64,000 bases of DNA from Nocardia camponoti (GTDB lineage Bacteria > Actinomycetota > Actinomycetes > Mycobacteriales > Mycobacteriaceae): the NCBI RefSeq assembly GCF_014646135.1, contig NZ_BMMW01000002.1, forward strand, positions 1,178,001-1,242,000, read 5' to 3'. Under the pieces are notes generated by a model. That model saw nothing but the letters and a program-made list of their open reading frames with translations, did no database searches and was not told the DNA's origin. Positions 1 through 8,978 of this stretch are shown one piece after another. The stretch's first letter is position 1, and the number at the start of each line of letters is the position of its first letter. The position numbers were made by a program, and so were the translations under genes.

Positions 1-1
1 C

Positions 2-931
2 GCCGCCAAGGGCTGGGTCCAGCCGCTTGAAGGCAACTTCGCGATCGACACCGCGCCGCTGCTCGCGCCGACCGTCGCCAGCGCCACCTACAACGGCAAG
101 CTGTACGCGGCACCGAAGAACACCAACGGTGGCCTGCTGTACTACCGCAAGGACATGGTTTCCGAGGCACCGAAGACCTGGAGCGAAATGCTCGGTCAGT
201 GCCAGGTTGCCCGCGACAACAACGTTGGTTGCTACGCCGGTCAGCTCGCGCCTTACGAGGGCCTGACCGTGAACACTTCCGAGGTCATCAACGCTTTCGG
301 CGGCAGCTTCGTCGGTGCCGACGGCAAGACCCCGACCGTCAACAGCCCGCAGTCCAAGGCTGGCCTGAAGGTGCTCGTCGACGCCTACAAGAGCGGCGAC
401 ATCCCCAAGGAAGCCATCACCTTCAAGGAAGGTGAAAGCGCGAGCGCGTTCCAGACCGGCAAGCTGCTGTTCCTGCGCAACTGGCCTTACCTTTACGCCC
501 AGGCCAACGCTGACGGTTCGGCGGTCAAGGACAAGTTCGGCGTCGCCCCGCTGCCCGGCAACACCGGCACCGGAGCGTCGACCCTCGGTGGTTACAACGC
601 CGCGATCAGCGCGTACTCGAAGAACAAGGCGACCGCGTCGGACTTCGTTCGCTACCTGATCAGCGAAGAGGCGCAGCAGATCATCGCCGCGGGCGCGCTG
701 CCGCCCGTGCGTGCCTCGCTGTACGACGACCCGGCCCTGATCGCCAAGATGCCGTACCTGCCCGCGCTCAAGGAATCCATCGCGTCGGCTGTCCCGCGTC
801 CGGTCACCCCGTTCTACCCGGCGGTGTCGAAGGCGATCCAGGACAACGCTTATGCTGCCCTCAACGGCACTAAGTCCGTCGACGAAGCGGTCGCCGGCAT
901 GCAAAAGGGCATCGAGACCGCCGGTTCGTAG
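2..931 (+). CDS. Sugar ABC transporter substrate-binding protein (partial, 5' end outside window)
   Basis: This is the C-terminal ~309 residues of a family 1 extracellular solute-binding protein; the reading frame is open from base 2 and the start lies upstream. Visible family features are the hinge-region stretch near the start (NTNGGLLYYRKDM), a ligand-cleft motif with aromatic residues (LFLRNWPYLYAQA) and the C-terminal helices ending EAVAGMQKGIETAGS. Such proteins bind oligosaccharides outside the membrane and deliver them to permeases. Two permease genes follow, an order matching lpqY-sugA-sugB (trehalose recycling in mycobacteria) or a ThuE/maltose-type system. The actual sugar cannot be told from the sequence. 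Family call is secure, substrate is inference. Confidence 0.88.
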   Translation, partial: AAKGWVQPLEGNFAIDTAPLLAPTVASATYNGKLYAAPKNTNGGLLYYRKDMVSEAPKTWSEMLGQCQVARDNNVGCYAGQLAPYEGLTVNTSEVINAFGGSFVGADGKTPTVNSPQSKAGLKVLVDAYKSGDIPKEAITFKEGESASAFQTGKLLFLRNWPYLYAQANADGSAVKDKFGVAPLPGNTGTGASTLGGYNAAISAYSKNKATASDFVRYLISEEAQQIIAAGALPPVRASLYDDPALIAKMPYLPALKESIASAVPRPVTPFYPAVSKAIQDNAYAALNGTKSVDEAVAGMQKGIETAGS

Positions 932-975
932 CGTCACCAGCAGCGGACCCGACCAGACCGTAGGAGAGTTAGACG

Positions 976-2058
976 GTGTCGGATCCTTCGGGAGCCAAAC
1001 AGCGTGAAAGGAGCCGATCGCGTCGCGTTTACGACGCGATCGTGCACCTGATTAGCGCGATCCTCTTCGCACTAACGCATCCCCAGCAGACCGGACGTGC
1101 ATGCTACCGCGCGTTTCGGGCCGAAATGCAGCGGTCGGGCAAGGCGTGGCTGTTCATCTTGCCGGTGCTCGTCGCGTTGGCGCTGGTCATTGGCTACCCG
1201 GTAGCTTCGGCCGTCATCATGTCCTTCCAGAAGGACTCGGGCATCGACCCAGCGACGGGCATGTTCGTCGAAGGCGGCAACGCTGGGTTCAGCAACTACA
1301 CGCATTGGCTTTTCCAGCAATGCAATACGCCCGGCGGGCTGATCGATTGCCCGACCGGCACGCTCGGTTCGCAATTCTGGGCGGCGGTCGGGATCACGCT
1401 GTTTTTCGCCGTCATCACCGTGACACTCGAGGCGACGCTTGGCCTCGGCATGGCGATGGTGATGGGCAAGTCGTTCCGTGGGCGCGCGTTGCTGCGCGCC
1501 GCGGTGCTGATTCCGTGGGCGATTCCCACCGCCGTCACCGCGCGGCTGTGGGAGTTCATGTTCCAGTACGACGGCGTGGTCAACCGCGTGCTCGGCACCC
1601 ACATTTTGTGGACGACCGACCCGTGGGCGTCGCGTTTCGCTGTCGTCCTCGCCGACGTATGGAAGACGACGCCCTTCATGGCCCTGTTGCTTTTGGCTGG
1701 GCTGCAAGTGATTCCGGCCGACGTCTACGAGGCGGCGAAGGTCGACGGCGCGTCAGCGTGGCAGCGATTCATTCGAATTACGTTGCCGCTCTTGAAGCCA
1801 GCGCTGCTTGTCGCGATCCTGTTCCGCACGATGGACGCGCTGCGCATGTACGACCTACCCGCGATCATGATGCTCGGCAATCCGTCGACGACGACGCTGT
1901 CGATCCTCGTTGTTGACCAGACGCGTTCGGGCACCAACAGTGCCGCCGCGTTGTCGACGATTACCTTCCTGCTGGTGTTCGCGATCGCATTCGTGCTCGT
2001 AAAGGTGTTGGGCGCCAACGCTGTTCGCACGCAGGAAGAACAGCGGAAGGCCGCCTGA
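976..2058 (+). CDS. Sugar ABC transporter permease, SugA/MalF type
   Basis: Inner-membrane channel subunit of a carbohydrate importer, 360 aa. GTG start preceded by a GGAGAG ribosome site at about 963-968. After a ~55-residue basic cytoplasmic N-terminus there are about six hydrophobic segments, the first at WLFILPVLVALALVIGYPVA. The cytoplasmic EAA loop that docks on the ATPase is clear: EAAKVDGASAWQRFIRITLP. The protein is longer than typical SugA (~300 aa) because of the N-terminal extension and an insert in the first periplasmic loop containing two cysteines. It sits 45 bp after the binding-protein gene and overlaps the next permease by one base, so the three form one operon. It resembles SugA of LpqY-SugABC, but specificity is inferred. 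Confidence 0.88.
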   Translation: MSDPSGAKQRERSRSRRVYDAIVHLISAILFALTHPQQTGRACYRAFRAEMQRSGKAWLFILPVLVALALVIGYPVASAVIMSFQKDSGIDPATGMFVEGGNAGFSNYTHWLFQQCNTPGGLIDCPTGTLGSQFWAAVGITLFFAVITVTLEATLGLGMAMVMGKSFRGRALLRAAVLIPWAIPTAVTARLWEFMFQYDGVVNRVLGTHILWTTDPWASRFAVVLADVWKTTPFMALLLLAGLQVIPADVYEAAKVDGASAWQRFIRITLPLLKPALLVAILFRTMDALRMYDLPAIMMLGNPSTTTLSILVVDQTRSGTNSAAALSTITFLLVFAIAFVLVKVLGANAVRTQEEQRKAA

Positions 2059-2891
2059 TGAAAAAGTCTTTGACAACGGCGCGGCTGTACCTTGGCGTGC
2101 TGATCGTGCTGGTGTGGGGCCTGGGCCCGTTCTACTGGATGACGGTCGTCGCCTTCCGCGACCCGAACTTCACCTTCGACAACACCCCGTGGCCGACGCA
2201 CGTGACGCTGTCGAACTTCACCAACGCGTTCGATACAAGCCGGGGCAATGACCTTGGTCGCGCGTTGGTCAACAGCGCGATAATTGGTTCGGCAACAACA
2301 GCTTTGGCGCTATTGCTCGGCGTGATGGCCGCATACGCGTTGGCGCGCATGAACTTCAAGGGCAAGTACTTCGTTTCGGGGCTAATTCTGTCGGCGTCGA
2401 TGTTTCCCGCCGTCGTGCTGGTGACGCCGCTTTTCCAGCTCTTCACCGACATCGGCTGGATCGGCCACTACCAGGCGATGATCCTGCCGAACATCTCGTT
2501 CGTGCTGCCGATGACCGTCTACATCCTCGCGTCGTTCTTCACCGAACTGCCGTGGGAACTCGAAGAGGCGGCGCGCATCGACGGGGCGAGCAAGTTCCAG
2601 GCGTTCCGATTGATCATGCTGCCGCTCGCCGCGCCCGCGGTGTTCACCACCGCGATTCTCGCGTTTATCGCCTCGGTGAACGAGTACCTGCTCGCGCAGT
2701 TGCTCTCCGACGACAAGACCGCGCCGGTCACGGTCGCCATCGCTGGCTTCTCCGGTAAAGACCCGCTGATCACGCCGTATGCCGAGATTATGGCGGCGGG
2801 CGTGATCGTCACAGTTCCGCTGGTGATCATGGTCTTGGCGTTCCAGCGCAGGATCATTTCGGGCCTGACCGCCGGTGGCGTCAAGAGCTGA
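2058..2891 (+). CDS. Sugar ABC transporter permease, SugB/MalG type
   Basis: Second channel subunit of the importer, 277 aa, starting at an ATG that shares one base with the upstream TGA (translational coupling). Six hydrophobic segments are visible. The EAA loop reads EEAARIDGASKFQAFRLIML, and the C-terminus (VPLVIMVLAFQRRIISGLTAGGVKS) has the end motif typical of MalG/SugB proteins. Together with the preceding gene it forms the heterodimeric transmembrane part. No ATPase gene (SugC/MsmK type) follows; a penicillin-binding protein gene starts 75 bp later. The ATPase must be upstream of the window or elsewhere. Confidence 0.9.
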   Translation: MKKSLTTARLYLGVLIVLVWGLGPFYWMTVVAFRDPNFTFDNTPWPTHVTLSNFTNAFDTSRGNDLGRALVNSAIIGSATTALALLLGVMAAYALARMNFKGKYFVSGLILSASMFPAVVLVTPLFQLFTDIGWIGHYQAMILPNISFVLPMTVYILASFFTELPWELEEAARIDGASKFQAFRLIMLPLAAPAVFTTAILAFIASVNEYLLAQLLSDDKTAPVTVAIAGFSGKDPLITPYAEIMAAGVIVTVPLVIMVLAFQRRIISGLTAGGVKS

Positions 2892-2966
2892 CGTCCCAGA
2901 ACGTGTCACCGACGACGGGTAGACTCCGATAAACCTGAGCTCTTCCTGTCGTCGGAAGGAGTGGTC

Positions 2967-5273
2967 TTGGCTTCCGAGCGTGGCCGAAAACCCGACCGCG
3001 ACGAGCCGGGGTACTCATCGATCGCCGGATTCACCGACCCGATCGACCCACTCCATCGCGAGGCGATGCGCAAAGGTGCCGCGCGGCGCGCCCAGGCCCG
3101 CCGACTAGCGGCTGAGGACGAACAAGAGCCGCTACACGACCATCCGCGGCGGCCACGTCGCACTCGAATGCAGCGGTTTCGCCGGTTGGTCCTCGCGCTT
3201 TTCATCGTGTTCTTCTGCGTGCCAGCGCTGCTGTTTTTCGCGGTGTATTGGAGCGCTGACATCCCGGAACCGGGCGAGGTTGCCGTTGAGCAGCCCGCGA
3301 TTATCTACGCCTCTGACGGCACCTCGGTGCTCACCAAAATTATTCCGCCGCAGGGCAATCGGGTACCAATCCCGCTCAGCGACGTGCCCATCCCAGTACG
3401 CGACGCGGTACTCGCCGCCGAAGATCGCAATTTCTACACCAACCCCGGCTACTCGACCAGCGGCTTTTTGCGCGCGGCGCGCGACAACGTGCTTGGCCAC
3501 GACAACGCGGGCGGCGGCTCGACCATCACCCAGCAGTACGTGAAAAACGCCTTCCTGAGCTCTGAGCGCACGATCACCCGCAAAATGCGGGAGTTGATCA
3601 TCGCGGCGAAGATGTCGCGACAGTGGAGCAAGGACGAGATTCTGTCGGCCTACCTCAACACGATTTACTACGGACGCGGTGCGTATGGGATCGCGTCGGC
3701 GGCAACGGCGTACTTCGGCAAACCGGTTCCTGAACTCTCGCTCGCTGAAGGCGCGGTGCTCGCGTCGCTGATCCGGTCGCCGTCGATTTTGGACCCCGAA
3801 ACCCACGGCGACCAGCTGCGGACCCGGTGGGAGTACGTGCTCAACGGGATGGTCGAGATGGGCGTGCTCGCGCCAGGCGACCGCGACGCGACGATCTTCC
3901 CTGCCATCATCCCGGCTAGCGACGTCCCAACGGACACAACGCAATTGGGCCCCGAGGGCCTCGTGCGCGCGCAGGTGCTCGCCGAATTGCGGGCTGCTGG
4001 GTTCACCGATACCGACATCAATACCGGCGGTTTGCAGATCACGACAACCATCGACCTCGCCGCGCAAAACGGCGCGCAAGCCGCCGTGCGCGGGTCGACG
4101 GCGTGGCAACCTGCGGAATTGCGGTCGGCGGTGGTGTCGATCGATCCGCGAAGCGGTGCGGTGCGCGCGTATTACGGCGGCGAGGACGGGCTTGGGTTCG
4201 ACTTCGCGCAAGCGCCGTTGCAGGCGGGGTCGTCGTTCAAGGTGTTCGCGTTGATTGCCGCTGTGCGCCAAGGTATTCCGATCACGCGCAACCTCGACAG
4301 TTCGCCCATTAAAGATCGCAACACCACCATTACGAACGTCGGCAACGAGTCGTGCGGGCAGTGTTCGATGGCCGAAGCGCTCAAACGCTCGCTCAACACC
4401 AGTTTCTACCGGCTCACCATGACGATGGGCGATGGGCCGAACGCCATCGCGAGCGCCGCGCACGACGCTGGCATTCCCGAATACATCCCCGGCCTCGACT
4501 ACGAGACACTCACCGAAGCTGGCGCACCGCCGCTCAACGGAATTGTCTTGGGCCAGTACGAGGTTCGCGCGATCGACATGGCGTCGGCCTATGCGACGAT
4601 CGCGGCCGACGGGGTTTATCACCAGCCCTACTTCGTCCAGAAGGTCACCACCAGTTATGGAGAAGTGTTGCTGGACAGGGGAATTCCAGAGGAGCGCGTT
4701 GGCCGTCAACCGGACGGCCCCGACCAACGCATCACAAGTGGAGTCGCGCGGGCGGCGACGCAAGCGATGTTGCCGATCGCGGCTTATTCGAATGGGCACG
4801 CCCTCGCCGACGGGCGGCCGTCGGCGGCCAAAACGGGCACAACGCAGTTGGGCGACACCAAGTTCAACAAGGACGCGTGGATGATCGGCTTCACGCCGTC
4901 GCTGTCGACCGCGGTGTGGGTTGGCACCGAGAATCCGCAGCCGCTCAAGAACGGGCGCGGTGCTGACATTTACGGTTCCGGGCTGCCGTCCGACATCTGG
5001 AAACAGACGATGGACGCCGCGTTGGCCGGGACCCCGATCGAACAGTTCGACGTCGCGCCACTGCCCGAACCAACGCCGCCGCCGGCACCTTCGCGCGGGT
5101 TCGACATTTTCAATCCACCAACAACGCGGCGCACGCAGCCACCGATGATCATCATTCCGCCACCGCCGACGATGCCGTTCGCACCGTCGCAACCGGACGA
5201 GTCACCGCCGCCCACCGAGCCATCTCAGCAGGAAGAATGGTTCCCAGGGATTGGTGGAAACGGTGGTCGATAG
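2967..5273 (+). CDS. Bifunctional class A penicillin-binding protein (transglycosylase/transpeptidase)
   Basis: Peptidoglycan synthase anchored in the membrane. I prefer the TTG at 2967 (768 aa) because GGAAGGAG at 2954-2961 sits at proper distance; a GTG at 2961 overlaps that site. Order: basic cytoplasmic tail, TM segment at about residues 71-94, GT51 domain with EDRNFYTNPG (near 151) and GGSTITQQYVKNA, then transpeptidase domain with SSFK (SxxK, near 421), SLNTS (SxN, near 474) and KTGTTQ (near 621). The C-terminus is a Pro-rich tail. It is a close paralogue of the larger PonA1-like protein at 11560-15306, sharing long identical stretches around the GT51 motifs, but lacks its long N-terminal repeat region. 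All catalytic motifs are intact. Confidence 0.93.
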   Translation: MASERGRKPDRDEPGYSSIAGFTDPIDPLHREAMRKGAARRAQARRLAAEDEQEPLHDHPRRPRRTRMQRFRRLVLALFIVFFCVPALLFFAVYWSADIPEPGEVAVEQPAIIYASDGTSVLTKIIPPQGNRVPIPLSDVPIPVRDAVLAAEDRNFYTNPGYSTSGFLRAARDNVLGHDNAGGGSTITQQYVKNAFLSSERTITRKMRELIIAAKMSRQWSKDEILSAYLNTIYYGRGAYGIASAATAYFGKPVPELSLAEGAVLASLIRSPSILDPETHGDQLRTRWEYVLNGMVEMGVLAPGDRDATIFPAIIPASDVPTDTTQLGPEGLVRAQVLAELRAAGFTDTDINTGGLQITTTIDLAAQNGAQAAVRGSTAWQPAELRSAVVSIDPRSGAVRAYYGGEDGLGFDFAQAPLQAGSSFKVFALIAAVRQGIPITRNLDSSPIKDRNTTITNVGNESCGQCSMAEALKRSLNTSFYRLTMTMGDGPNAIASAAHDAGIPEYIPGLDYETLTEAGAPPLNGIVLGQYEVRAIDMASAYATIAADGVYHQPYFVQKVTTSYGEVLLDRGIPEERVGRQPDGPDQRITSGVARAATQAMLPIAAYSNGHALADGRPSAAKTGTTQLGDTKFNKDAWMIGFTPSLSTAVWVGTENPQPLKNGRGADIYGSGLPSDIWKQTMDAALAGTPIEQFDVAPLPEPTPPPAPSRGFDIFNPPTTRRTQPPMIIIPPPPTMPFAPSQPDESPPPTEPSQQEEWFPGIGGNGGR

Positions 5274-5434
5274 ATCACGGATTGGCCACCCGGACCCAGC
5301 CGTCACGGCGACGTGGCAACATCGTTGGCCACAGCGCGAACCGCCCGAGTTCGAAATCTGTCGTAGGGATACGGGAGGATAGGCGCTGAGCGACGATGAG
5401 ACCGACGACCAGAAGACGCATAGGGGCTACGCAG

Positions 5435-5899
5435 GTGGATTTCAATGTCGTTGACCGTCCAGAGACGCTGATCGCTGGCACTGTGCTGCGCAGCCCAGCG
5501 CTCGCGGTCGAAGGGCCGCGCCGGGCCAAGGTGGTTGAGGCGTGGCAGCACCTGCGCGCGCGTGAGTTACCGGGGCCGTATGCCACCGGGTATGTGGATT
5601 TCGCGCCGGAGATCAACTCCTACCTCACCCACATCGCCGGTTATGAGTGCAAAACCATCGCCGACCTCGCGCCCGGCGACGTGCTCGCCACGATCCCCGC
5701 GGGTCGGTACGCTCGGTTCGTCGCGAGTGGCGACGATTTGGGCGACACGATTGTCAGCGTTTGGCGTCGGGTTTGGGACGCTGAGGCGTCGGGTTTGTTG
5801 GACCGCGCCTACACGGGCGATTGCGAGCAGTACCCCGATGAACGAACTGTCGAGGTGTTCGTCGCCTTGGCGCCAGAAGAGGGTGGGCAACAGCAGTGA
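5435..5899 (+). CDS. GyrI-like / AraC effector-binding-domain protein
   Basis: Small (154 aa) stand-alone effector-binding-domain protein of the GyrI-like/SOUL-type fold, lacking any DNA-binding domain. Indicators are the pattern of a VDRPETLIAGT strand near the N-terminus, a GYECKTIADLAPGDVLATIPAGRYARF segment (the central PAGRYA strand-turn is typical) and a final VEVFVAL strand. The start at GTG 5435, with AGGGG upstream, matches the N-terminus of the paralogous next gene (VDFNVVD versus VDFEIVT). Such domains bind small lipophilic or cationic molecules, or act as enzymes on them; the ligand here is unknown. It overlaps the next gene by 4 bp, so they are co-translated. Confidence 0.75.
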   Translation: MDFNVVDRPETLIAGTVLRSPALAVEGPRRAKVVEAWQHLRARELPGPYATGYVDFAPEINSYLTHIAGYECKTIADLAPGDVLATIPAGRYARFVASGDDLGDTIVSVWRRVWDAEASGLLDRAYTGDCEQYPDERTVEVFVALAPEEGGQQQ

Positions 5900-6327
5900 C
5901 AGTGGATTTCGAGATCGTGACGCTCGACGACAGTTTGGTCGCTGGGCTCACCGTTCCGTTGGCGGGCCGCGAGGTCACCGCACGCGACCTCGACCTGGTC
6001 AATTTCACCTGGGACCGCTACCTGTCGCGCGACAAACCCGTGCAGCGCGTCGCCGCCTACGTCGGCCAAAACGACCACGCTGTCGCGGTTTTGGGCTACG
6101 AAGTCACCGGCTTGTCCGACGTCGACACCGGCGACGTGATCACCCGAATCCCCGCGGGCCGCTACGCGAAGTTCGTCGTTTCGGACAAACCGTACGACCT
6201 GCTGCGCACGGCATGGGCGCAGGTGATCAAGGCGGAAAACTCCGGGACAATCACCCGAAGCCACCGCGCCGAAATCGAGCGCTACACGGGCCCAACGAGC
6301 GTTGAGGTTTACGTGTCGTTGGATTGA
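5896..6327 (+). CDS. GyrI-like / AraC effector-binding-domain protein (tandem paralogue)
   Basis: 143-aa paralogue of the preceding gene, starting at GTG inside its stop codon (GTGA overlap). The same core is visible: strand VDFEIVTLDDSLVAGLTVPL, the central GYEVTGLSDVDTGDVITRIPAGRYAKFVV, and C-terminal SVEVYVSLD. As a single-domain protein it is likely a cytoplasmic ligand binder. The tandem arrangement suggests a recent duplication that allows a heterodimer or different ligands. Function is otherwise unknown. The stop is two bases before an ATG that begins the damaged hicA frame. Confidence 0.75.
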   Translation: MTVDFEIVTLDDSLVAGLTVPLAGREVTARDLDLVNFTWDRYLSRDKPVQRVAAYVGQNDHAVAVLGYEVTGLSDVDTGDVITRIPAGRYAKFVVSDKPYDLLRTAWAQVIKAENSGTITRSHRAEIERYTGPTSVEVYVSLD

Positions 6328-6329
6328 GC

Positions 6330-6493
6330 ATGAAAGCTGTGAGATAGCCAAAGTCCAGGGCGGCACGCTTGAGCTAACCGAGGGTGGCAGCCACACCAAG
6401 GCCAAGATCGGCGAACGCCAGACGGTCATTCCGCGACATAGTGAAGTGAATGAGATGACCGCCAAGGCGATTATCAAGCATATGAAGGGCTAG
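6330..6493 (+). pseudogene. hicA: hicA-like toxin, N-terminus disrupted by an apparent frameshift
   Basis: The C-terminal ~40 residues of a HicA-type mRNA interferase are readable: a GGSH motif carrying the usual catalytic His, then a short strand region and VIPRHSEVNEMTAKAIIKHM. That body lies in the frame of a TTG at 6302, which would put the start inside the preceding gene. The natural ATG at 6330 (two bases after the upstream stop) is in another frame and hits TAG at 6345. One missing base between 6330 and 6341 would give a normal N-terminus (MKA-x-EIAKVQGG...). So hicA is either mutated or this is a sequencing error. The antitoxin gene follows 4 bp later. Confidence 0.6.
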
Positions 6494-6497
6494 CCAG

Positions 6498-6860
6498 ATG
6501 GACGTCACCGCGAACGCGACCCGCAGCGGCGAATGGTGGGCCGTCTCCGTCCCGCAGATCCCAGGCCTCTTCACCCAGGTCCGTCGGCTCGATCAGATCG
6601 AAGCGATGGTGCGCGACGCAGCCGACACTCTGGGCCTCAAGATTGGCGCAGTAGCCATAAACGCGGACGTCGATTACGCCGACCGGGCTGATCTCGACAA
6701 AGTACGCGATGGATTGCGAACACTAGAGCAGTTGCAGGCTGAAATAGCTGCTCGCAGCCGCACCCTCGCCGCGAGGCTCCGCGCAGAAGGGCTCTCGGTG
6801 CGTGATGTTGGAACGCTCATGGGCATATCGCCTCAGCGGGTTTCGCAGCTCACCGCTTAA
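6498..6860 (+). CDS. hicB: HicB-like antitoxin with C-terminal HTH
   Basis: 120 aa. The N-terminus (ATRSGEWWAVSVPQIPGLFTQVRRLD) is the partial RNase-H-like HicB fold, followed by a helical linker and a C-terminal helix-turn-helix (LSVRDVGTLMGISPQRVSQL) that would bind the operon's own operator. In family terms, HicB neutralises the HicA mRNA interferase and represses transcription. Here it follows hicA by 4 bp, and hicA appears broken, so the antitoxin may persist without an active toxin. It is closed off by a strong hairpin at 6866-6901. Confidence 0.78.
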   Translation: MDVTANATRSGEWWAVSVPQIPGLFTQVRRLDQIEAMVRDAADTLGLKIGAVAINADVDYADRADLDKVRDGLRTLEQLQAEIAARSRTLAARLRAEGLSVRDVGTLMGISPQRVSQLTA

Positions 6861-6865
6861 CGCGA

Positions 6866-6901
6866 AAAGCCGGTGTCACCCATTCGGGGGACACCGGCTT
6901 T
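6866..6901. terminator. Bidirectional terminator between hicB and ino1
   Basis: Perfect 12-bp stem (6866-6877 with 6890-6901) flanked by A and T runs, so it can terminate both the rightward hicB transcript and the leftward ino1 transcript. An inner CCC/GGG pairing may lengthen the stem. Confidence 0.85.
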
Positions 6902-6913
6902 GTTCGTTTGTAC

Positions 6914-8023
6914 TTACTCAGCGCCGATGATGAACGCTTCCAGTTGCTGGCGCGCGACGTCGTCGGCGATCTGCTTCGGCGGCGACTTCATCAGGTACGC
7001 CGACGCGGGGATCACCGGGCCGCCGATGCCACGGTCGAGGGCGATCTTCGCGGCGCGAACCGCGTCGATGATGATGCCCGCCGAGTTCGGCGAATCCCAC
7101 ACCTCAAGCTTGTACTCAAGGTTGAGCGGGGCGTCGCCGAAAGCGCGACCTTCGAGGCGCACGTATGCCCACTTGCGGTCGTCGAGCCACTCGACGTAGT
7201 CCGACGGGCCGATGTGGACGTTGCGGTCGTGGACCTTGCCTGCCAGCGCGCCGGTGAGGTTCGACGTGACGGCCTGGGTCTTGGAAACCTTCTTCGACTC
7301 AAGACGCTCGCGCTCAAGCATGTTCTTGAAGTCCATGTTGCCGCCGACGTTGAGCTGGTAGGTGCGGTCGAGCACCACGCCGCGGTCTTCGAACAGCTTC
7401 GCCATGACGCGGTGGGTGATGGTGGCACCGACCTGCGACTTGATGTCGTCGCCGACGATCGGGATGCCAGCGTCGACGAACTTCTGCGCCCACTCCGGGT
7501 CGGAAGCGATGAACACCGGAAGGGCGTTGACGAAGGCGACACCCGCGTCGATCGCGCACTGCGCGTAGAACTTGTCGGCCTCTTCCGAGCCGACCGGCAG
7601 GTACGAAACGAGCACGTCGACCTTGGCGTCCTTGAGCGCCTTGACCACGTCGACAGCCGGGAGTTCCGACTGCTCGATGGTGAGGGCGTAGTACTTGCCG
7701 ATGCCGTCGAGGGTGGGGCCACGCTGGACCGTCACGTCGGTGGGCGGCACATCCGAGATCTTGATGGTGTTGTTCTCGCTGGCGAAGATGGCCTCGGCCA
7801 GGTCGAAGCCGACCTTCTTGGCGTCGACATCGAACGCGGCGACGAACTTCACGTCCTTGACGTGGTAGGGACCGAACTTCACGTGCATGAGGCCAGGAAC
7901 AGTGGCGTTCTCGTCGGCGTCCTTGTAGTACTGCACGCCCTGTACCAGCGACGACGCGCAGTTGCCCACACCGACGATCGCGACGCGAACTTCGCCGGAC
8001 CCAACCTTGTTGACATCACTCAT
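6914..8023 (-). CDS. ino1: Inositol-3-phosphate synthase (myo-inositol-1-phosphate synthase)
   Basis: Cytosolic NAD-dependent enzyme converting glucose 6-phosphate to inositol 3-phosphate, feeding phosphatidylinositol mannosides and mycothiol. 369 aa from the ATG at 8023, as in mycobacterial Ino1 (Rv0046c). N-terminal Rossmann motif [20 protein letters not shown], the catalytic-core stretch [17 protein letters not shown] and the [12 protein letters not shown] motif are all present. Its start lies 8 bp inside the end of the upstream padR gene, so both are on one transcript. A terminator follows directly. The synteny ino1-padR is the same as in M. tuberculosis. Confidence 0.96.
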   Translation of the reverse strand: MSDVNKVGSGEVRVAIVGVGNCASSLVQGVQYYKDADENATVPGLMHVKFGPYHVKDVKFVAAFDVDAKKVGFDLAEAIFASENNTIKISDVPPTDVTVQRGPTLDGIGKYYALTIEQSELPAVDVVKALKDAKVDVLVSYLPVGSEEADKFYAQCAIDAGVAFVNALPVFIASDPEWAQKFVDAGIPIVGDDIKSQVGATITHRVMAKLFEDRGVVLDRTYQLNVGGNMDFKNMLERERLESKKVSKTQAVTSNLTGALAGKVHDRNVHIGPSDYVEWLDDRKWAYVRLEGRAFGDAPLNLEYKLEVWDSPNSAGIIIDAVRAAKIALDRGIGGPVIPASAYLMKSPPKQIADDVARQQLEAFIIGAE

Positions 8024-8573
8024 GGCCGCTCTTTCCCTCTTTCTGTGGTGCCGCCTTCGTCGATTGCTCCGCCGCAATCAACTCGTTGAGCCAGCGCACT
8101 TCGCGCTCGCTTGATTCCAGCCCAAGCTGGTGGAGTTGGGAGGTGTAGCGGTCGAGCGAGCCAGAAGCCCGTTTGATCGCTTCCCGCAACCCTTCTCGAC
8201 GTTCCTCGACCTGCCGCCGCCTGCCTTCGAGAATGCGCATGCGCGCTTCCGCTGGCGTGCGACTGAAAAAGGCGAGGTGGACGCCAAAGCCGTCATCGGT
8301 GTAGTTCTGCGGACCGGTGTCGGCGAGGAGTTCGTTAAACCGTTCCCGCCCGACCGGCGTGAGCCGGTAGACGCGACGCGCCCGGCGCGCGGTTGCGCCG
8401 TCCGGAATTTCCTCGGCGATCAGCCCGTCGGCCTGCATTCTGCGCAGCGTCGGGTAGAGCGAACCGTAGGAGAAGGCCCGAAACGCGCCGAGCAGCCCAG
8501 TGAGCCGTTTCCGCAGCTCATAGCCGTGCATGGGCGCGTCGAGGAGCAGTCCGAGAATCGCCAGCTCAAGCAC
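8016..8573 (-). CDS. PadR-family transcriptional regulator (Rv0047c-like)
   Basis: 185 aa, GTG start at 8573. N-terminal winged helix typical of Pad[22 protein letters not shown] followed by [19 protein letters not shown]. The C-terminal half is the longer Vir-like helical dimerisation domain with many Arg and Glu residues. It overlaps ino1 by 8 bp and probably controls the padR-ino1 operon, as Rv0047c/IpsA-type neighbours suggest. A palindrome lies upstream at 8631-8643. The inducer is not evident. Confidence 0.92.
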   Translation of the reverse strand: MLELAILGLLLDAPMHGYELRKRLTGLLGAFRAFSYGSLYPTLRRMQADGLIAEEIPDGATARRARRVYRLTPVGRERFNELLADTGPQNYTDDGFGVHLAFFSRTPAEARMRILEGRRRQVEERREGLREAIKRASGSLDRYTSQLHQLGLESSEREVRWLNELIAAEQSTKAAPQKEGKSGHE

Positions 8574-8978
8574 GCGACCTCACCCTCCTCTATATCGCGG
8601 GACCTAACCGATGGATGCGAGTTCCCACTATATCGGCCCGATACATCCGCGTCTACGAGTTGGTTGTCACTTCCGTGCGCGTACGGCCCGAATCACGAGA
8701 TCGGCGTTGCCTTCTCGCGCTGATTGATCGGTGAGAACGCTGTGATGGCGAAAGCCACTCGGGCGATGCCGCCACCAGAGCGCGCTCACCGAACGCAACT
8801 ACTTAGCTATCCCGCGATCGCGGTGCGGCCGTTCGGGATTTGTGGGCTGATCTGCCAATTGCGGTGGTAGACACGCTATTCGACACGCGGGCGCGATTGC
8901 GTTTCGTTCGCGCAAAGGAGTACGGGCGCAACCGCCGCCACCTCTCAAGGTCCGAGGTCCCAGGCGTGCGCGCCGCTG
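8574..8978. other. Intergenic region, no gene seen
   Basis: About 405 bp between the 3' end of the DUF1707 gene and the start of padR. Apart from the dyad at 8591-8645, I see no ORF with a ribosome site, no repeat and no convincing hairpin. Confidence 0.6.
8591..8645. promoter_or_regulatory. Candidate operator/promoter of padR-ino1
   Basis: Upstream of padR there is a perfect inverted repeat TATCGG-C-CCGATA (8631-8643), and TATATCG occurs both overlapping it (8629-8635) and at 8591-8597. PadR proteins commonly bind AT-rich dyads overlapping their own promoter. Assignment is by position and symmetry only. Confidence 0.4.

Noticed and set aside
3132..5192. Long 686-codon open frame on the minus strand opposite the class A PBP gene
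   Set aside because: Arg-rich antisense shadow of a verified PBP with catalytic motifs on the plus strand.
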